Shown here piece by piece: positions 1-6,530 of a stretch of DNA of 32,870 nt. The stretch spans positions 1 to 32,870 of the forward strand of contig JAZNXY010000005.1 in NCBI GenBank assembly GCA_045594105.1, given 5' to 3'. Under the pieces are notes generated by a model, which worked only from the letters and a program-made list of their open reading frames with translations, had not been told where the DNA came from and did no database searches. Position 1 is the first letter of the stretch. Every line of letters starts with the position of its first letter. Made by a program: the position numbers and the translations under genes. Source of the DNA: URNF01 sp045594105 (GTDB taxonomy: Bacteria; Bacillota; Clostridia; Oscillospirales; Acutalibacteraceae).

Positions 1-441
1 AACAACGTATCCCGTTATGACGGTGTGAAATACGGCTATCGTTCCAAGAATTACACCAATATTGATGAGCTGTATACCAACAGCCGTACCGAAAGCTTTG
101 GTGATGTCTTAAAAACCACCATTCTGTTCGGCTCTGACGTGCTGTCCACCGACAACTACGAAAAAATGTACGATAAAGCGTTGCGTGTACGACGTGTGAT
201 GGTGGAAAGCTTTGCAAAATGGTTTGCGGATGCGGACTGCGTGTTAATGCCCGCTGTCTCTTGTCAGAAATATACCGACTTGGGTGTTAACGCCGCTTTT
301 GAGGAAAACCTCTTTACCGCACCTGCGTCTATCACGGGCCTGCCTGCTGTGGTTGTGGGCGGTGTGCAGCTGGTCGGCGCAGCGTTCTCGGACAATGCGC
401 TGCTTGCATTGGCAGCAACATACGAGGAGGCGAGCAAGTAA
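1..441 (+). CDS. gatA: Glu-tRNA(Gln)/Asp-tRNA(Asn) amidotransferase subunit A, C-terminal part
   Basis: Partial gene: the reading frame is open from base 1, so the start lies outside the window and about 147 C-terminal residues are visible. The first codons read NNVSRYDGVKYGYRS, the typical GatA stretch after the amidase-signature region, and the end has the family's A-S-I-T-G-L-P-A-V-V segment. GatA is the amidase that releases ammonia from glutamine for conversion of Glu-tRNA(Gln) (or Asp-tRNA(Asn)) to the amidated form in the cytosolic GatCAB complex. The catalytic Ser-Ser-Lys triad would be upstream of the window and cannot be checked. The TAA stop overlaps the gatB ATG by one base (TAATG), indicating translational coupling, and an AGGAGG-like site lies just before it. 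Confidence 0.93.
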   Translation, partial: NNVSRYDGVKYGYRSKNYTNIDELYTNSRTESFGDVLKTTILFGSDVLSTDNYEKMYDKALRVRRVMVESFAKWFADADCVLMPAVSCQKYTDLGVNAAFEENLFTAPASITGLPAVVVGGVQLVGAAFSDNALLALAATYEEASK

Positions 442-1874
442 TGAGCAATTACGAAGTTGTTATCGGCTTGGAAGTACACGTAGAAATGGCGACCAAGTCT
501 AAGATTTTCTGTGCCTGCTCTGCGGAGTTTGGCGGTGAGCAGAATGATCATGTGTGTCCCGCTTGCTGCGGTATGCCGGGTATGCTGCCTATCGTGAACA
601 AAAATGTTGTCAACCTCGGTATGACCGCAGGTATGATGCTGAACTGTCACATCAACCGTGTGACCACCTTTGACAAGAAAAACTACTATTACCCCGACCT
701 GCCGGGCTCGTATCAGACCACCCAGTTGTTTGCACCTATCTGTGTAAACGGTACGGTGACCATTGAAACCAAGGACGGCAAGAAGGATATCCGCATTAAA
801 CAGATTCACATGGAAGAGGATGCGGGTAAGCTGGTACACGACGATTGGACCGATACCTCTCTGGTAGACTTTAACCGTACCAGCGTACCGCTGGTGGAAA
901 TTGTCAGCCAGCCCGATCTGTCCAGTGCCGAAGAGGTAGTGGCATATCTTGAACGTCTGCGTTCGCTTCTCCGCTTTGCGAAGGTGTCCGACTGCCGTAT
1001 GGAGCAGGGCTCTATGCGTTGTGACGTGAACCTGTCGGTACGTCCTGCAGGCAGCGACAAGCTCGGTGTGCGTACCGAGATGAAGAATATGAACTCCCTG
1101 TCCGCCATTGTGCGTGCTATCGAATACGAAACGGCACGGCATATCGATGCTCTTGAAAACGGCACCGAGGAGCTGGTACAGGAAACACGTCGTTGGGACG
1201 ACCTGAAGGGCAAATCCTATGCGATGCGTAACAAGGAAACCGCAGGCGATTACCGCTATTTCCCCGACCCCAACATTATGCCTATCGTGATTGACGATGC
1301 GTGGTATGACAGCGTGAAAGCCACCCTGCCCGAGTTCCCCGAGGTGAAGAAGGCAAGATATATTGAGGAATTGGGTCTTGGCGAATACGATGCCGATCAG
1401 TTGACTGCTTCCCGTGCCCTGTGCGACTGCTTTGAAGCGGCGTACGCAGAATGCGGTCTGGCAAAGGAAGCGGCAAACTGGATCATTTCGGATTGTATGA
1501 AGGTGTTGAACCGCAATCAGATGACCGCCGATATGCTGTCCATTAACGGTACGGCACTTGGCAAACTGATTAAACTGGTTGCCGATGGCAAAGTAGGCGG
1601 TGCAAATGCGAAAAAGATTCTTGCTGTGATGTTCGACGAGGACATCGATCCCGCCGTATATGCGGAAGAAAACGGCTTTGTCATTTCCAACAACACCGAT
1701 GAAATCGAAGCGGTTATCAAAGCGGTTGTAGATGCCGACCCGAAATCTGTTGCTGACTATAAGAGCGGTAAGGAAAAGGCATTGATGGCGCTGTTTGGCA
1801 AATGTATGAAACAGTTAAAAGGCAACTGCGATCCGCAGGTGCTGCGTGAGCTGCTGCTGAAAGCGATTGGATAA
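441..1874 (+). CDS. gatB: Glu-tRNA(Gln)/Asp-tRNA(Asn) amidotransferase subunit B
   Basis: Full-length GatB, 477 residues, normal for the family. GatB binds the misacylated tRNA, phosphorylates the carboxylate with ATP and transfers ammonia arriving from GatA. The N-terminus has the signature IGLEVHVEM-TKSKIFC, followed by the Cys-rich Zn site (FCACS near residue 23 and CPACCG near residue 40). The kinase/transferase core includes QIHMEEDAGK and RCDVNLSVRP. The C-terminal helical and YqeY-like tRNA-binding part ends in PQVLRELLLKAIG. The start codon overlaps the gatA stop, so the two are co-translated. A strong terminator follows directly, making gatB the last gene of its operon. It implies that this organism uses the indirect route to Gln-tRNA(Gln) and/or Asn-tRNA(Asn). 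Confidence 0.97.
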   Translation: MSNYEVVIGLEVHVEMATKSKIFCACSAEFGGEQNDHVCPACCGMPGMLPIVNKNVVNLGMTAGMMLNCHINRVTTFDKKNYYYPDLPGSYQTTQLFAPICVNGTVTIETKDGKKDIRIKQIHMEEDAGKLVHDDWTDTSLVDFNRTSVPLVEIVSQPDLSSAEEVVAYLERLRSLLRFAKVSDCRMEQGSMRCDVNLSVRPAGSDKLGVRTEMKNMNSLSAIVRAIEYETARHIDALENGTEELVQETRRWDDLKGKSYAMRNKETAGDYRYFPDPNIMPIVIDDAWYDSVKATLPEFPEVKKARYIEELGLGEYDADQLTASRALCDCFEAAYAECGLAKEAANWIISDCMKVLNRNQMTADMLSINGTALGKLIKLVADGKVGGANAKKILAVMFDEDIDPAVYAEENGFVISNNTDEIEAVIKAVVDADPKSVADYKSGKEKALMALFGKCMKQLKGNCDPQVLRELLLKAIG

Positions 1875-1881
1875 ATAGAAA

Positions 1882-1917
1882 ACAGACCTTTTCAGAAGGA
1901 AAAGGTCTGTTTTTTTG
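1882..1917 (+). terminator. Intrinsic terminator after gatB
   Basis: An 11-bp perfect stem (1882-1892 with 1900-1910) with a 7-base loop is followed by seven T residues. It lies 7 bases after the gatB stop. The XRE gene at 1926 (opposite strand) ends against the other side, but there is no comparable T run in that direction. Confidence 0.92.
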
Positions 1918-1925
1918 TTTACGCA

Positions 1926-2165
1926 TCAATCTAATCCTACGAAAAATTCATCATAGGTGCAATCGTATATCTTACGTAGTGCGACAAGTACAGAAGCGCG
2001 AATATTGAGTTCGCCTGCTTCATATTTGGCATAGGTACTTCTGCCGATATCACAACCGCGTCGCTGTAGTTCGGCACACAGTTTTTCTTGTGATATATCT
2101 GCCGCATCCCGTAATCGCCGTAAATTATCACCCATATTCAAATCACGTCGTATTTTTTGTTCCAT
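1926..2165 (-). CDS. Small XRE-family HTH transcriptional regulator
   Basis: A 79-residue protein that is essentially one Cro/C1-type helix-turn-helix domain: GDNLRRLRDAADISQEKLC, then RSTYAKYEAGELN as recognition-helix region and a short tail YDEFFVGLD. The ATG at 2165 is chosen because AAGGGG sits 7 bases before it; the ATG at 2171 is only one base from that site. It is divergently arranged with the SLOG/DUF1273 gene at 2282, and the 116-bp spacer holds inverted repeats suited to autoregulation. The DNA from 1926 to 2710 is more AT-rich than the flanking gatB and later genes. Most likely it represses its own and the divergent promoter. No ligand or sensor domain is present. Confidence 0.85.
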   Translation of the reverse strand: MEQKIRRDLNMGDNLRRLRDAADISQEKLCAELQRRGCDIGRSTYAKYEAGELNIRASVLVALRKIYDCTYDEFFVGLD

Positions 2166-2186
2166 ATACATACCCCTTAAACAGTA

Positions 2187-2260
2187 TTGACCAGTATTGG
2201 TTGCAACTGTTTACATTGTATGGTACAATCTTCTTGAAAATTGTCCGCTATACTGGTCAA
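2187..2260. promoter_or_regulatory. Operator-like inverted repeats around the XRE/SLOG divergent promoters
   Basis: An 11-base arm TTGACCAGTAT (2187-2197) is repeated in perfect inverse as ATACTGGTCAA (2250-2260). The left arm overlaps a tandem CAGTATTG (2182-2189 and 2192-2199, 10 bp apart, about one helical turn). The arms enclose the promoter core of the plus-strand gene. Binding by the adjacent XRE protein is inferred. Confidence 0.6.
2201..2229 (+). promoter_or_regulatory. Sigma-A-type promoter of the SLOG/DUF1273 gene
   Basis: TTGCAA (2201-2206), 17-bp spacer, TACAAT (2224-2229) with an extended TG-N before the -10. The -10 is half of a palindrome ATTGTA-TGG-TACAAT (2215-2229), so the opposite strand also carries TACAAT, a candidate -10 for the XRE gene. 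Confidence 0.7.
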
Positions 2261-2281
2261 TTTTGAAGGAGAGTATGCAAC

Positions 2282-2710
2282 GTGGTATGTACGTTTTTTG
2301 GACACAGAGATGCATCGCCTGAAATAGCAAGCAGGTTGAGGACGGTTGTTTTGGACTTAATACAACATAAAAACGTAAATATGTTTTATGTTGGGAATCA
2401 AGGTCGCTTTGACACGATGGTACGACGTATATTAAAAGAGGCGAAGATGCAATATCCGCATATTCAGTATGCTATTATATTAGCATATATGCCTAACGAG
2501 AAAGAGAAGAACGAAGATTTTTCGGATACGATATATCCCGAAGGATTGGAAACGGTGCCAAGGCAGGTTGCAATAGTTGCTCGTAATCGTTGGATGGTGG
2601 AAAAGGCGGATTATGTAGTTTCGTATGTCACGACTACTGTCGGTGGGGCTGCACATTTTACAGATTTGGCAGAGAAAAAAGGGAAAGAGATCATACGGTT
2701 GCAGATATAG
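2282..2710 (+). CDS. SLOG-family (DUF1273-like) protein
   Basis: A 142-residue protein matching the short stand-alone DUF1273/SLOG proteins common in Firmicutes, which are often annotated only as SLOG family. Recognisable elements are the N-terminal FFGHRD, then FYVGNQGRFD (a Rossmann-like loop with G-N-Q-G-x-F-D), SDTIYPEGLE, RNRWMVEKADYVVSYV and the final GGAAHF. The SLOG superfamily is linked by others to nucleotide or nucleotide-derivative binding; the specific ligand here is unknown. The start is GTG at 2282 with AAGGAG about 9 bases upstream; nearby ATGs at 2275 and 2287 are out of frame. It is transcribed divergently from the XRE gene and has its own promoter. AT-rich codons suggest a different history from the housekeeping neighbours. 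Confidence 0.82.
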   Translation: MVCTFFGHRDASPEIASRLRTVVLDLIQHKNVNMFYVGNQGRFDTMVRRILKEAKMQYPHIQYAIILAYMPNEKEKNEDFSDTIYPEGLETVPRQVAIVARNRWMVEKADYVVSYVTTTVGGAAHFTDLAEKKGKEIIRLQI

Positions 2711-2794
2711 TCTTTTGGGACAATAACAAGACGGGTGGGTCTCTGTGCTCGCCCGAAATGGGTTTTCGATATATAATAATCGTACAAATTTTTC

Positions 2795-2823
2795 TTGTAA
2801 TTTTTACCACAATAGTATACAAT
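2795..2823 (+). promoter_or_regulatory. Sigma-A-type promoter of the phosphoribosyltransferase-like gene
   Basis: TTGTAA (2795-2800), 17-bp spacer, TACAAT (2818-2823), with the AAAGGGG ribosome binding region just downstream and the ATG at 2847. Confidence 0.65.
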
Positions 2824-2846
2824 AAAAGAAAAAGGGGAAAAACTGT

Positions 2847-3488
2847 ATGCCTACCGTAACCAGCTTCAAACTGCAATCCAAAAGAAAAAATCTGTTTTTG
2901 CGTCTTTCCAAAGGACATTTTGCGACAAGCCACAGCCATATCAATTATTTTATTGACGTGACCACCCAGAAAACCCGTTTGTCCGAGGCAAAAGCAGTGG
3001 CGGAAGAATTGGTTTCCTATTATCAGGCGACCACCGTTGTGGATACAATTCTGTGCCTTGACGGTACCGAGGTCATTGGCACGTGTCTTGCCGACGAGTT
3101 GACCGAAGGCGGCTTTGTTAACCTGAATGCCCACCGCACCATTTACGTCGTTACCCCTGAACATACTACGGGCAGCCAGCTGTTGTTCCGTGATAACTTA
3201 GTGCCGATGATTGCAGGGAAGCACGTGCTCATTTTGGCGGCATCGGTTACCACCGGCTACACTGCACAGGCGGCGATTGAAGCAATTAACTACTACGGCG
3301 GTTACGTGTCGGGTGTTGCGGCTATCTTCGCATCGGTTAAAGAGGTTGGCGGGTATCCCGTACACGCCACCTTTGAGCTGTCCGACCTGCCCGACTATGC
3401 GTCGCACCCCTCCTCGGAATGTCCGCTTTGCAAAGCCAAGGTGCCGGTGGATGCGTTGGTTAACAGCTACGGCTATTCGAAATTGTAA
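2847..3488 (+). CDS. Phosphoribosyltransferase-like protein (orotate PRTase-related)
   Basis: A 213-residue protein that reads as a type I phosphoribosyltransferase fold of the sort often named orotate phosphoribosyltransferase in clostridial genomes. The PRPP-loop position is recognisable as HVLILAASVTTGYTAQ (about residues 125-140), followed by INYYGG-VSGVAAIF. Classical enzymes have two acidic residues before the loop (DD/ED-x-x-x-T-G-x-T); here these positions are Ala-Ala or Ala-Ser, while the T-T-G-x-T remains. The C-terminus contains CPLCKAK, a two-Cys motif near residue 195. The gene stands alone between its own promoter and a strong terminator, not in a pyr operon. The function could be a divergent PRTase or a nucleotide-binding regulator rather than pyrE itself. 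Confidence 0.7.
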   Translation: MPTVTSFKLQSKRKNLFLRLSKGHFATSHSHINYFIDVTTQKTRLSEAKAVAEELVSYYQATTVVDTILCLDGTEVIGTCLADELTEGGFVNLNAHRTIYVVTPEHTTGSQLLFRDNLVPMIAGKHVLILAASVTTGYTAQAAIEAINYYGGYVSGVAAIFASVKEVGGYPVHATFELSDLPDYASHPSSECPLCKAKVPVDALVNSYGYSKL

Positions 3489-3498
3489 TACGATTGAA

Positions 3499-3532
3499 AA
3501 CACCCGAGAACAATGTTCTCGGGTGTTTTTTA
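3499..3532 (+). terminator. Intrinsic terminator between the PRTase-like gene and the ABC exporter
   Basis: A 13-bp perfect stem (3499-3511 with 3515-3527), 3-base loop and T run (3526-3531). It sits between two convergent genes; the reverse direction has four T residues, so it probably acts for both. Confidence 0.9.
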
Positions 3533-5239
3533 TTGTGCCACAGCTTTATGTAACGAAGCATACATACCGTTTGCCGCAAGCAACGAGTCGTGGTTGCCCT
3601 GCTCAACAATTCTGCCTTCTGCGACCACGGCGATGTCATCCGCACCACGAATGGTGGTCAATCTATGTGCCACCACTAAGGTGGTACGCCCGACGCACAG
3701 GTCATCCAGTGCATTTTGGATAAGAATTTCGGTGGCGTTATCCAGTGCCGAGGTAGCTTCATCCAAAATCAGAATCGGTGGGTTTTTGAGGAATACACGG
3801 GCAATACAAAGGCGCTGTTTCTGTCCGCCCGACAACCGCACGCCACGTTCACCTATCACCGTGTCGTACCCGTCGGGAAGGGTCATAATATACTCGTGCA
3901 GGTTGGCGCGTTTGGCGGCATCGACAACCTCTTGCTCGGTGGCATCGGGTCTGCCGTACAGAATGTTGTCACGCAGCGATGCATTAAAGAGGTATACGTC
4001 CTGTTGGACAATACCGATATTGCGCCGTAAATCCTCCATACGGATTTTTTGGACAGGGATACCGTCTACCGTGATTTCTCCGCTTTTGAGATTGTAAAAA
4101 TGGGGAATAAGGTGGCAAATGGTAGTTTTGCCGCCGCCCGAAGGACCGACAAGGGCGAAGGTGGTGCCTGCAGGAATAGAGAGGGAGACGTCGTTTAACA
4201 CAGCATCCTCGTCTCCGTACCCGAAATGTACGTTTTGAAACCGAATATCGCCTTTTAAGCGGTCAACAGCCACGGCGTCGGGTGCATCCGCTTCCGGTGC
4301 GGTGTCCAAAATCTCAATAAACCGTTCAAAGCCCGACACGCCGTTCTGGAACTGTTCCATAAAACGAATGAGGGTGTTGACAGGGCCTAAAAACATACTG
4401 ATAGATACGACAAAGGCAGAATAATCCGCAAAGGTAATGCTGCCGTTGTACAGAAACAGGCCGCCCGCAATCAGAATGACGACGTTAAAGACATCGGTGA
4501 TAAAGGTGGTAGAGGAATGGAACACGCCCATGGCGTGATAAGCGTCCCTGCGTGCCGCCTGGAAGGCGGTATTGCCCTCCTCAAACTTTTCAATTTCCTT
4601 GTCGCTGTTAACAAACGCCTTGGTTACACGGATACCCGAAATACTGCTTTCTACCGCCGCATTGATTTGTGCGGTGGACTCCCGGCTTTCCTTAAATGCT
4701 TTACGCATTTTACTGCGTGTCAAAAAGGATACCACGGCCAGAAACGGCACACACGCAAACACAATAAGGGCTAAACCCCAATGTATGTAGGTAAGGTATG
4801 CGAAGGAAATGATTACCGAAAGGGAAGAAATAATGATGTTTTCGGGACCGTGGTGTGCCAGCTCACTGACATCAAACAGGTCGCTGGTAAGGCGGGACAT
4901 AATTTTACCCGTTTCGTGGTTATCGTAGAAGGAAAACGGCAGTTTTTCCAGGTGCTTAAACAGGTCACTGCGCATCTGTGCCTGCATACGAATGCCCATC
5001 ATATGTCCTTCGTATTGGATAAAGTAGTTGAGCCACATACGGAATAGGTATAAAAGCAGTAATATGCCGCCGTATATCAGCACCATATTGTATTTGCGGT
5101 TAGGGATCAAGTCACCGAGCATTTCTCGGGTAACAATGGGGTAAACCGTACCGCAAAGAGCCACTAACAAAGATGCCAACATATCAAAAAACAGCAATTT
5201 TTTGTGCGGCTTGTAGTATTCTAAAAATCGTTTTAACAT
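3530..5239 (-). CDS. ABC exporter, fused permease and ATPase (MsbA/BmrA-like)
   Basis: A half-transporter of 569 residues. An N-terminal six-helix exporter domain covers roughly residues 10-305; the nucleotide-binding domain follows with Walker A GPSGGGKT (about 365), signature LSGGQ (about 470), Walker B ILILDE (about 490) and the switch His in AHRLTT (about 524). It should work as a homodimer exporting a lipid, drug or peptide; no peptidase domain or partner gene indicates the cargo. The ATG at 5239 is preferred over that at 5260 because the latter lies within the predicted -10 box, and GGTGATG is placed 6 bases before 5239. It is a single-gene unit between a promoter at 5256-5284 and the terminator at 3499-3532. 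Confidence 0.9.
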   Translation of the reverse strand: MLKRFLEYYKPHKKLLFFDMLASLLVALCGTVYPIVTREMLGDLIPNRKYNMVLIYGGILLLLYLFRMWLNYFIQYEGHMMGIRMQAQMRSDLFKHLEKLPFSFYDNHETGKIMSRLTSDLFDVSELAHHGPENIIISSLSVIISFAYLTYIHWGLALIVFACVPFLAVVSFLTRSKMRKAFKESRESTAQINAAVESSISGIRVTKAFVNSDKEIEKFEEGNTAFQAARRDAYHAMGVFHSSTTFITDVFNVVILIAGGLFLYNGSITFADYSAFVVSISMFLGPVNTLIRFMEQFQNGVSGFERFIEILDTAPEADAPDAVAVDRLKGDIRFQNVHFGYGDEDAVLNDVSLSIPAGTTFALVGPSGGGKTTICHLIPHFYNLKSGEITVDGIPVQKIRMEDLRRNIGIVQQDVYLFNASLRDNILYGRPDATEQEVVDAAKRANLHEYIMTLPDGYDTVIGERGVRLSGGQKQRLCIARVFLKNPPILILDEATSALDNATEILIQNALDDLCVGRTTLVVAHRLTTIRGADDIAVVAEGRIVEQGNHDSLLAANGMYASLHKAVAQ

Positions 5240-5255
5240 TTTCATCACCATTACT

Positions 5256-5284
5256 ATCATACGGGATTTTTATCTGTTTGGCAA
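5256..5284 (-). promoter_or_regulatory. Promoter of the ABC exporter
   Basis: Reading the minus strand: TTGCCA (5284-5279), 17-bp spacer, TATGAT (5261-5256). The predicted transcript starts near 5249, giving a very short leader with a GGTG site before the ATG at 5239. It is placed immediately after the terminator of the upstream operon. Confidence 0.65.
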
Positions 5285-5291
5285 TAAAAAA

Positions 5292-5326
5292 ATGCGGTAT
5301 ACAAGGGGTGTATACCACATTTTTTT
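5292..5326 (-). terminator. Terminator of the BCAA operon (after the DUF815 gene)
   Basis: A 12-bp stem with one A-C mismatch (5320-5309 with 5303-5292 on the minus strand), 5-base loop and a run of seven T on the 3' side. It starts a few bases past the stop of the DUF815 gene and ends the long ilv-leu transcript. T/A runs on both sides could make it bidirectional. Confidence 0.85.
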
Positions 5327-6527
5327 ACATATTTGCAATTAAGCTGTCCACATACTGCTTTGCGGCACGGGCGGAACGGCCGCCTCTGCCGAGTGCAAAG
5401 CGTTCAGCACCGAGTGCCAATTCTTCTTTAGACAGGTTAACCCCTTTTGCCGCCGCCAAATGCTCTACAATATCAAGGTAGGTGGCTTTGTCGGGGCGCT
5501 GGAAGGTCAGCTGAATACCAAACCGTTCGGAAAGAGACAGCATTTCCTGCATCGTATCGTTTATATGCACGTCGTCACCTTCACGGTCGGAAAAGCTCTC
5601 TCGCATCAAGTGACGGCGGTTGCTGGTCGCATAAATCACCACGTTAGAGGATTTTGCGGACACAGACCCTTCGAGAATGGCCTTCAAAGCACTGTAATTG
5701 TCATCGTTGCCCGCAAAGGACAAATCGTCGATAAACAGAATGAACTTTAAGGGATTGGCACTTAATTCATCAAGTAACGCAGGAATGGAGCGTAGCTGGT
5801 CTTTGCGCACCTCCAAAATACGTAAGCCCTGTGTGCACAGTGCATTTGCCACCGCTTTGACGGTGGAGGATTTGCCCGTACCTGCATCGCCCGTGAGCAA
5901 AATGTTGGCGGCAGGTTTGCCTTGCAATAACGCACGGGTGTTATCCAAAATAATTTCCTGCTCTCTGCGATAGTCGATAAGGTCGTCAAGTGTTACGGGA
6001 TCGGGATGGCGTACGGGGGTAATCACCCCGTTATCCACGTAAAACATATGATATTTGGCATAAATACCGTAGCCCAACACACCGATAGCGGCAACACGCT
6101 GTGCATAATCTGCTACGATTTCCGCAGGGATATTGTCAAACACAGGTAAGCCGTTGCCAAGTCCAACCGTCAGTGCGGCGGCTGTCAAGGAGGCCGTTTC
6201 CTGCAAGGTGGCAAGCTCTGCCTCCAACGTCTGCTGTAAAGCAGGGGAAGGGGTTTGTCCCTGTCCTACCGCACGCACGTACACGTTTTCGTGGTCAAAC
6301 ACCAGGTTTTGCAGGTATTGGCTGAGGGTGCGTGTGCCTGCGTGGGTATATAATGCACTCACAAAGGCGGCGTACGCATCTGCCGCTGCGACCGTGTCGG
6401 CATTTTTTCGACGCATATCGAGAAAATGCAGTAATGCCGACAGTACCGGGTCCTGTAACAACGGACGAAAGATCGCTAAGCTATGCAGTTTTAAGGAAAA
6501 CTCACTTAAATCCTTTACACAGTTCAT
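5325..6527 (-). CDS. AAA-type ATPase of the DUF815 family
   Basis: A 400-residue protein with an uncharacterised N-terminal region (about 1-200) and a C-terminal AAA ATPase domain: Walker A GDAGTGKS (213-220), Walker B FILFIDD (262-268), a sensor-like YATSNRRH followed by a loop rich in charged residues (SDREGDD), SERFGI, and the final GGRSARAAKQYVDSL. This matches the DUF815 family widespread in Firmicutes; its substrate is unknown. The ATG lies 3 bases after the ilvD stop, and its GGAG site is inside the ilvD 3' end, so it is translated with ilvD and is the last gene of the branched-chain amino acid operon. That position may be accidental or may point to a role in complex assembly; neither can be decided here. 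Confidence 0.88.
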   Translation of the reverse strand: MNCVKDLSEFSLKLHSLAIFRPLLQDPVLSALLHFLDMRRKNADTVAAADAYAAFVSALYTHAGTRTLSQYLQNLVFDHENVYVRAVGQGQTPSPALQQTLEAELATLQETASLTAAALTVGLGNGLPVFDNIPAEIVADYAQRVAAIGVLGYGIYAKYHMFYVDNGVITPVRHPDPVTLDDLIDYRREQEIILDNTRALLQGKPAANILLTGDAGTGKSSTVKAVANALCTQGLRILEVRKDQLRSIPALLDELSANPLKFILFIDDLSFAGNDDNYSALKAILEGSVSAKSSNVVIYATSNRRHLMRESFSDREGDDVHINDTMQEMLSLSERFGIQLTFQRPDKATYLDIVEHLAAAKGVNLSKEELALGAERFALGRGGRSARAAKQYVDSLIANM

Positions 6528-6530
6528 ATC

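Noticed and set aside
264..1142. A 292-codon minus-strand frame across gatA/gatB
   Set aside because: Antisense to two certain genes, low-complexity His/Thr/Val-rich translation, no initiation signals.
2731..2757. Possible hairpin CGGGTG...CGCCCG after the SLOG gene
   Set aside because: Six-base stem with wobble, 12-base loop and no T run; too weak to call a terminator.
2590..2859. An 89-codon plus-strand frame overlapping the SLOG gene end
   Set aside because: Out of frame with the SLOG gene, runs through the promoter of the next gene, and has no ribosome binding site.
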